Shown here: piece after piece, positions 60,397 to 64,000 of the stretch
Layout: each line of letters opens with the position of its first letter
Position numbering within the stretch: position 1 is the stretch's first letter
From: an uncultured Clostridia bacterium
Lineage (GTDB): Bacteria > Bacillota > Clostridia > Oscillospirales > Ruminococcaceae
NCBI GenBank assembly: GCA_944388075.1
Contig: CALXHI010000028.1
Coordinates: 124,001-188,000 of the forward strand
Reading direction: 5' to 3'
Length of the DNA: 64,000 bases
Translations under genes and position numbers: made by a program
Notes under the pieces: model-generated
Told to the model about the DNA's origin: nothing
Databases searched by the model: none
What the model saw: the letters and a program-made list of their open reading frames with translations, nothing else

Positions 60397-61791
60397 TCAA
60401 ACCGCAGCATCTGCAACCGTACCATCGGTTGGAATCTCCGCCTGCAGTCGTCTCGGAAAGCGTCTGCGCATAAATAAAAAGCAGACGAAATGTACGAGAA
60501 ATGTCACGATCCACGAAATCGGATAGGACAGGAACAGCATGAACACCGTGTGATATTCGGGAATCCGGAAAATCGTGAAAATCCAGAGGATCCGCAAACC
60601 GCATGCGCCCAGCAGAGAAACCACCGTCGGCATAACTGCATAGCCCATACCACGAATATTGCCGACAATGCAATCCATCAGACCACAGGTGAAGTACCAA
60701 CAGCAAACCAATCCTACACGAATCATGCCTGCCTCGATGACCTCCGGTCTGGGGTCATAGATGCCGAGCAGCGTTTCCCCAAACAGATATGCCAAATTGC
60801 CGAATACCAGCCCGGTCAATGCCGCACAGCCACAGCTCAGAATGGCAATGCGGTTGATGCGGTGGTATGCGCCTGCGCCAATATTTTTACTCATATAGGT
60901 CAGTGCCACCTGCGAGAAGGCATTCATCGAAACCCAGACAAAGCCTTCAACGCTTGCCGCTGCCGCACTGCCTGCCATGACAATATCGCCAAAGCCGTTC
61001 ACCGAAGACTGAATGACTACGTTCGACAGCGAAAAGACGACGCCCTGAAAGCCTGCCGGGATGCCGATTTGCAAAATCTGCTTGGCAATGCCCCGGTCAA
61101 TCCGCAGTTTTCGCAGCGACAGGCGAAATGCACCGCTCTCCTTCATCAGACACCGTACGATCAGCCCTGCCGAAACAAATTGCGATATCGTTGTCGCCAA
61201 ACCAACACCGGCAACGTCCATATCCCAGACAATCACAAAAAACAGATTGAGTATCACGTTCAACACACCGGCTGCTGCCAGATAATACAGCGGCCGTTTG
61301 GTATCGCCCTTGGTACGCAAGATAGAGCTGCCGAAGTTATAAACCATCATGGCAATCATACCGCAAAAATAGATGCGCAGATATTCGGCAGACAATGCCA
61401 ACGTTTCCGGCGGTGACTGCATCCAACGCAAAAGCTGTTCTGCCATCACCAAGCCAATCACGGTTAAAATTGCACCGCTGACAATCGCCAGCATCAGCGA
61501 GGTATGTACTGCCTTTTCGGTGTTCTTGGCATCGCCCGAACCGGAAAAGCGTGCGGTCAACACGTTTGCACCGGTGGACAGTCCCAAAAACAGATTGGTC
61601 ATTAGGTTGACGAGTGCTGTCGTTGAGCCGACTGCCGCCAAGGAATGTTCGCTGGCAAAATTGCCCACCACGATGACGTCCGCCGCATTGAACAGCAATT
61701 GCAAGACACTCGACAGCATCAACGGCCATGCCATTTGCAGGAAGCCAGGAAGAATCCTGCCATGGCACATATCGATTTCTCTTTTTTGCAT
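60397..61791 (-). CDS. MATE family efflux transporter (second)
   Basis: A 464-residue multidrug exporter with about twelve spans, distinct from the MATE at 10,873. FNAADVIVVGNFASEHSLAAV and STGANVLTARFSGSGD are typical of the MatE/DinF group. The start at 61,791 is one of two candidates; an ATG ten codons upstream would precede the AAAGGA ribosome site. It is upstream of the membrane-anchored gene. Confidence 0.92.
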   Translation of the reverse strand: MQKREIDMCHGRILPGFLQMAWPLMLSSVLQLLFNAADVIVVGNFASEHSLAAVGSTTALVNLMTNLFLGLSTGANVLTARFSGSGDAKNTEKAVHTSLMLAIVSGAILTVIGLVMAEQLLRWMQSPPETLALSAEYLRIYFCGMIAMMVYNFGSSILRTKGDTKRPLYYLAAAGVLNVILNLFFVIVWDMDVAGVGLATTISQFVSAGLIVRCLMKESGAFRLSLRKLRIDRGIAKQILQIGIPAGFQGVVFSLSNVVIQSSVNGFGDIVMAGSAAAASVEGFVWVSMNAFSQVALTYMSKNIGAGAYHRINRIAILSCGCAALTGLVFGNLAYLFGETLLGIYDPRPEVIEAGMIRVGLVCCWYFTCGLMDCIVGNIRGMGYAVMPTVVSLLGACGLRILWIFTIFRIPEYHTVFMLFLSYPISWIVTFLVHFVCFLFMRRRFPRRLQAEIPTDGTVADAAV

Positions 61792-61922
61792 ATCCCCATA
61801 CTTCCTTTCTCGATTTGGCATACGTTAGGGATATTATTATACGCCTTTTCCGAGAAAATGTCAAGCATCAAAATATGTATAACCGAATACAGAATTATGT
61901 ACACCTACACAGCGTCAAGGGC

Positions 61923-61951
61923 TTGACATTGGAACCGATTTGTGCTATACT
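61923..61951 (+). promoter_or_regulatory. Promoter of the GAP-like gene
   Basis: TTGACA (61,923-61,928), 17-nt spacer ending TGC, TATACT (61,946-61,951). Confidence 0.9.
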
Positions 61952-61957
61952 ATACAA

Positions 61958-62056
61958 GAATTTCATATGCTGCCACCGGGTAGCCCAATGCGAAAGCGTT
62001 TGTTGACACATCGTTAGGTCTTGGAAGATGTGTCTGCGAACGCTGTTTTTGTTTTT
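61958..62056 (+). promoter_or_regulatory. Probable transcription attenuator or riboswitch leader
   Basis: Between the promoter and the GAP-like gene a leader contains a terminator: an 18-bp stem (61,995-62,012 with 62,027-62,044; one mismatch, G-U pairs) followed by GTTTTTGTTTTT. The 5' part (GGG-TAG-CCC and GCGAAAGC) could form an alternative fold, since the GCGAAAGC hairpin shares bases with the terminator stem. The ligand is unknown; no known riboswitch consensus was recognised. Confidence 0.6.
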
Positions 62057-62071
62057 CAAGGAGGTTATACG

Positions 62072-62755
62072 ATGTTCACATTGATCACTGCCACATTAAC
62101 TGCTAGCTTTCTGGATAGCATCAACCCATCCGCCCTCGCACAGCAAATGCTGCTGCATGCCATGGTGCGCAAGCAATCTCATGTTCGATATTTCATTGCC
62201 GGGATCGGCACTGCCAATATCGTTCTCGGGCTTGGTGTCTACTATGGTATAACGGCATGGCTGACCAAAGGCTTTCAGGCCCTGCGCCATGCCTATCCGC
62301 AAGCGATTGCCATTGCGGAACTGCTGCTCGGTCTATGCTGTGCCGTAATCGGGCTGTTCCTCACAATTCGTACCCGGCGTAAGCTCCGCAATGCAACGGA
62401 AATGACGGCAGAAGCCAAACCGCCATCGAGCCTGACACCATGTGCGCTGTTTTGGATGGGGGCTGTCTTTTGCGGTGTGGAATTGACGAGTGCTTTGCCC
62501 TATTTCGGATTCCTGACACTGCTTGCCTCGTATGGGTTTGCCTTTCCGTTGGTACTGCTGGTCATTTGTCTTTATTCGTTCATCTATGCCCTGCCGCTGA
62601 TCCTGCTGTATGCGGGATATGGCAAGCTGCGCGGCACGCAAGCCATCCAAAAGCTGGAACGGGCTTTGAGCTGCATCTCCGCCTATCTCATACCGGTTCT
62701 GCTTTGCGGATTGGGGCTGTATGTTTGTTATCACGGCGGCTGTGCGCTTTTGTGA
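62072..62755 (+). CDS. GAP/LysE-like integral membrane protein
   Basis: A 227-residue protein with about six hydrophobic spans. The DSINPSALAQQ motif near the N-terminus is shared with GAP (Sap-like) and related LysE-superfamily exporters. AAGGAGG precedes the start at 62,072. It is expressed behind a terminator-containing leader. It may export a metabolite or ion; the ligand of the leader could be its substrate. Confidence 0.75.
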   Translation: MFTLITATLTASFLDSINPSALAQQMLLHAMVRKQSHVRYFIAGIGTANIVLGLGVYYGITAWLTKGFQALRHAYPQAIAIAELLLGLCCAVIGLFLTIRTRRKLRNATEMTAEAKPPSSLTPCALFWMGAVFCGVELTSALPYFGFLTLLASYGFAFPLVLLVICLYSFIYALPLILLYAGYGKLRGTQAIQKLERALSCISAYLIPVLLCGLGLYVCYHGGCALL

Positions 62756-62761
62756 GTAAAA

Positions 62762-62793
62762 AAGCGGTGCAAGGATTTCTCCCTGCACCGCTT
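62762..62793. terminator. Terminator between the GAP-like gene and purA
   Basis: AAGCGGTGCA pairs with TGCACCGCTT; ATATTTTT follows on the plus strand and TTTACTC on the minus strand. Shared by converging genes. Confidence 0.82.
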
Positions 62794-62815
62794 ATATTTT
62801 TCCATTGATATGAGA

Positions 62816-64000
62816 TCAGCGATAAATCATATCGGCACGATCCGGACCGGTCGAGATCATCGTAATCGGATAACCGATCTGCTGCTCTGCAAATTCGATA
62901 TACTTGCGGCAGTTCTCCGGCAGATCCTCGTACTTCTTGATACCGGAAATATCGCACTTCCAACCCGGCAGTGTTTCGTAAATCGGCTTGGCATCGTCCA
63001 GACGGTCACCGCTCGGGAACTCTGTGGTGCGCTCGCCGTTGACCTCATAAGCCACGCAAACCGGAATCTCATCGAGATAGCCGAGCACATCGATCAGCGA
63101 GAACGCCACATCGGTTGCACCCTGCAGCATACAGCCATAGCGAGTCGCAACAGCATCGAACCAACCCATACGGCGAGGACGACCGGTGGTTGCACCAAAT
63201 TCGCCATCACTGCCGCCTTTTCTACGCAGCTCATCGGCCTCTTCGCCGAAGATTTCGGTTGTGAACGGACCTGCACCGACGCAGGACGAATACGCCTTCA
63301 CAACCGTAATAATGCGCTGAATCTCGTACGGCGGAATGCACGCACCGACCGTACCGTAACCGGCAATGGTCGAGGAGGATGTGGTCATCGGATAGATACC
63401 GTTGGTCAAATCCCGCAGCGAACCCAGCTGACCCTCAAGCAGCACATGTTTGCCGGTTTTCAAAGCGTCGTGCATGGTCTGTGCGAGGTTGCACAGATAG
63501 GGTTTCAGATACTCGGCACACTCTGCCAGATAGGCAAGAATCGCCTTGGGGTTGAGCGGTTCTGCATCGGGATAGAGACCTGCAATCGTGGCATTCTTAA
63601 TGGTGCAGATACGCTCCACCTTTGCAGCCAGATTCTTGTTATAGAGTTCTGCAATCTGGATACCGATTTTCATGGCTTTATCGGAGTAGTGCGGAGCGAT
63701 ACCGGACTGTGTCGAGCCAAAGCTGTTCTTGCCCAGACGCTTTTCCTCGAGCTGATCGAACAGCACATGATAGGGCATCACCAGTTGCGCACGATCGGAG
63801 ATACGGATATCCGGCTCCGGCACGCCGCCTGCACGCAATTCCTCAAGCTCACGGCGAAATGCCTCACAGTTGAATGCTGCACCTGCGCCGATGATATTGA
63901 CCGTACCCTTCTGAAATACGCCGGACGGCAGAATGTGCAGCACATACTTGCCGTATTCGTTGATGATGGTGTGACCTGCATTGGCACCGCCCTGAAAGCG
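62816..64000 (-). CDS. purA: Adenylosuccinate synthetase, missing its N-terminus
   Basis: Joins IMP and aspartate in AMP synthesis. The frame is open to the right edge, so 394 residues are seen and the start is outside. GGANAGHTI near the edge, then GVGAGPFTTE-like CVGAGPFTTEIFGEEA, ATTGRPRRMGWFDAV and VAYEVNGE fit PurA. The EGxQG loop reads LLEGQLGSLRDLTNG. The minus-strand terminator at 62,762 lies 22 bases past the stop. Confidence 0.95.
   Translation of the reverse strand, partial: RFQGGANAGHTIINEYGKYVLHILPSGVFQKGTVNIIGAGAAFNCEAFRRELEELRAGGVPEPDIRISDRAQLVMPYHVLFDQLEEKRLGKNSFGSTQSGIAPHYSDKAMKIGIQIAELYNKNLAAKVERICTIKNATIAGLYPDAEPLNPKAILAYLAECAEYLKPYLCNLAQTMHDALKTGKHVLLEGQLGSLRDLTNGIYPMTTSSSTIAGYGTVGACIPPYEIQRIITVVKAYSSCVGAGPFTTEIFGEEADELRRKGGSDGEFGATTGRPRRMGWFDAVATRYGCMLQGATDVAFSLIDVLGYLDEIPVCVAYEVNGERTTEFPSGDRLDDAKPIYETLPGWKCDISGIKKYEDLPENCRKYIEFAEQQIGYPITMISTGPDRADMIYR

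Noticed and set aside
1..64000. CRISPR arrays, prophage, rRNA operons, integrases
   Set aside because: No spaced direct repeats, phage structural genes, rRNA sequences or integrase motifs were seen.

Overview
The window reads as a chromosomal segment of a spore-forming, cellulosome-producing Clostridia member, most like a Ruminococcus of the Oscillospiraceae (an inference from content). The pointers are three secreted proteins with type I dockerin-like modules, a glgB-glgC-glgD-glgA glycogen operon, the Gram-positive hprK/rapZ/whiA set, the darA/holB/ricT set, and sporulation genes (spoIIE behind a Spo0A box, and an alpha/beta-type SASP). No phage, plasmid, CRISPR array, rRNA operon or canonical transposase was seen. 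Genes are densely packed, and many promoters share one form: TTGACA or TTGCAA, a 17-nt spacer, often TGN, then TATAAT or TATACT.

Region by region. 1-4.8 kb: end of purL, a ParB-like/BMP fusion protein and a metallophosphoesterase. 4.9-8.3 kb: ferrous-iron operon feoA-feoB-DUF2325-DUF3793, with near-identical GTTAGC-N4-GCTAAC palindromes before feoA, feoB and the DUF2325 gene. 8.3-19.5 kb: mostly minus strand: SGNH hydrolase and coaBC, a MarR-MATE pair, coaX with a PanT-like ECF S component, a WYL-ABC exporter operon, then small genes and ylmH. 19.7-24.2 kb: SASP, a large secreted HExxH/hexapeptide/LamG/dockerin protein, and a second dockerin-type protein split by a frameshift at a run of seven G. 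24.3-26.8 kb: a MITE-like repeat and spoIIE. 27-33 kb: the glycogen operon.

33-41 kb: an Orn/Lys/Arg decarboxylase, the c-di-AMP receptor gene darA, holB, ricT and ychF, then rpmG-secE-nusG-rplK-rplA ending in a strong terminator, and tRNA-Lys. 41-46 kb (minus): psd-pssA for phosphatidylethanolamine, an aldo/keto reductase, a DUF421/DUF4363 membrane pair and an esterase. 46-51 kb: trmB, a small cationic protein, pyrC, an Lrp-type regulator with an aminotransferase, and ispE. 51-53 kb: a candidate small RNA, a second full copy of the repeat, and a dockerin-bearing CE4 carbohydrate esterase. 53-57.6 kb (minus): hprK-PHP-murB-rapZ-whiA. 57.7-64 kb: a cysteine-synthase-family gene, hpf, a membrane-anchored protein, a second MATE transporter, a GAP/LysE-like membrane protein behind a probable transcription attenuator, and most of purA running off the right edge.

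The least explained parts are the iron operon's repeated operators and two DUF partners, the dispersed repeat family (two full copies and three fragments), the ~119-nt RNA next to one copy, the G7 frameshift, and the terminator-containing leader at 61,958-62,056.
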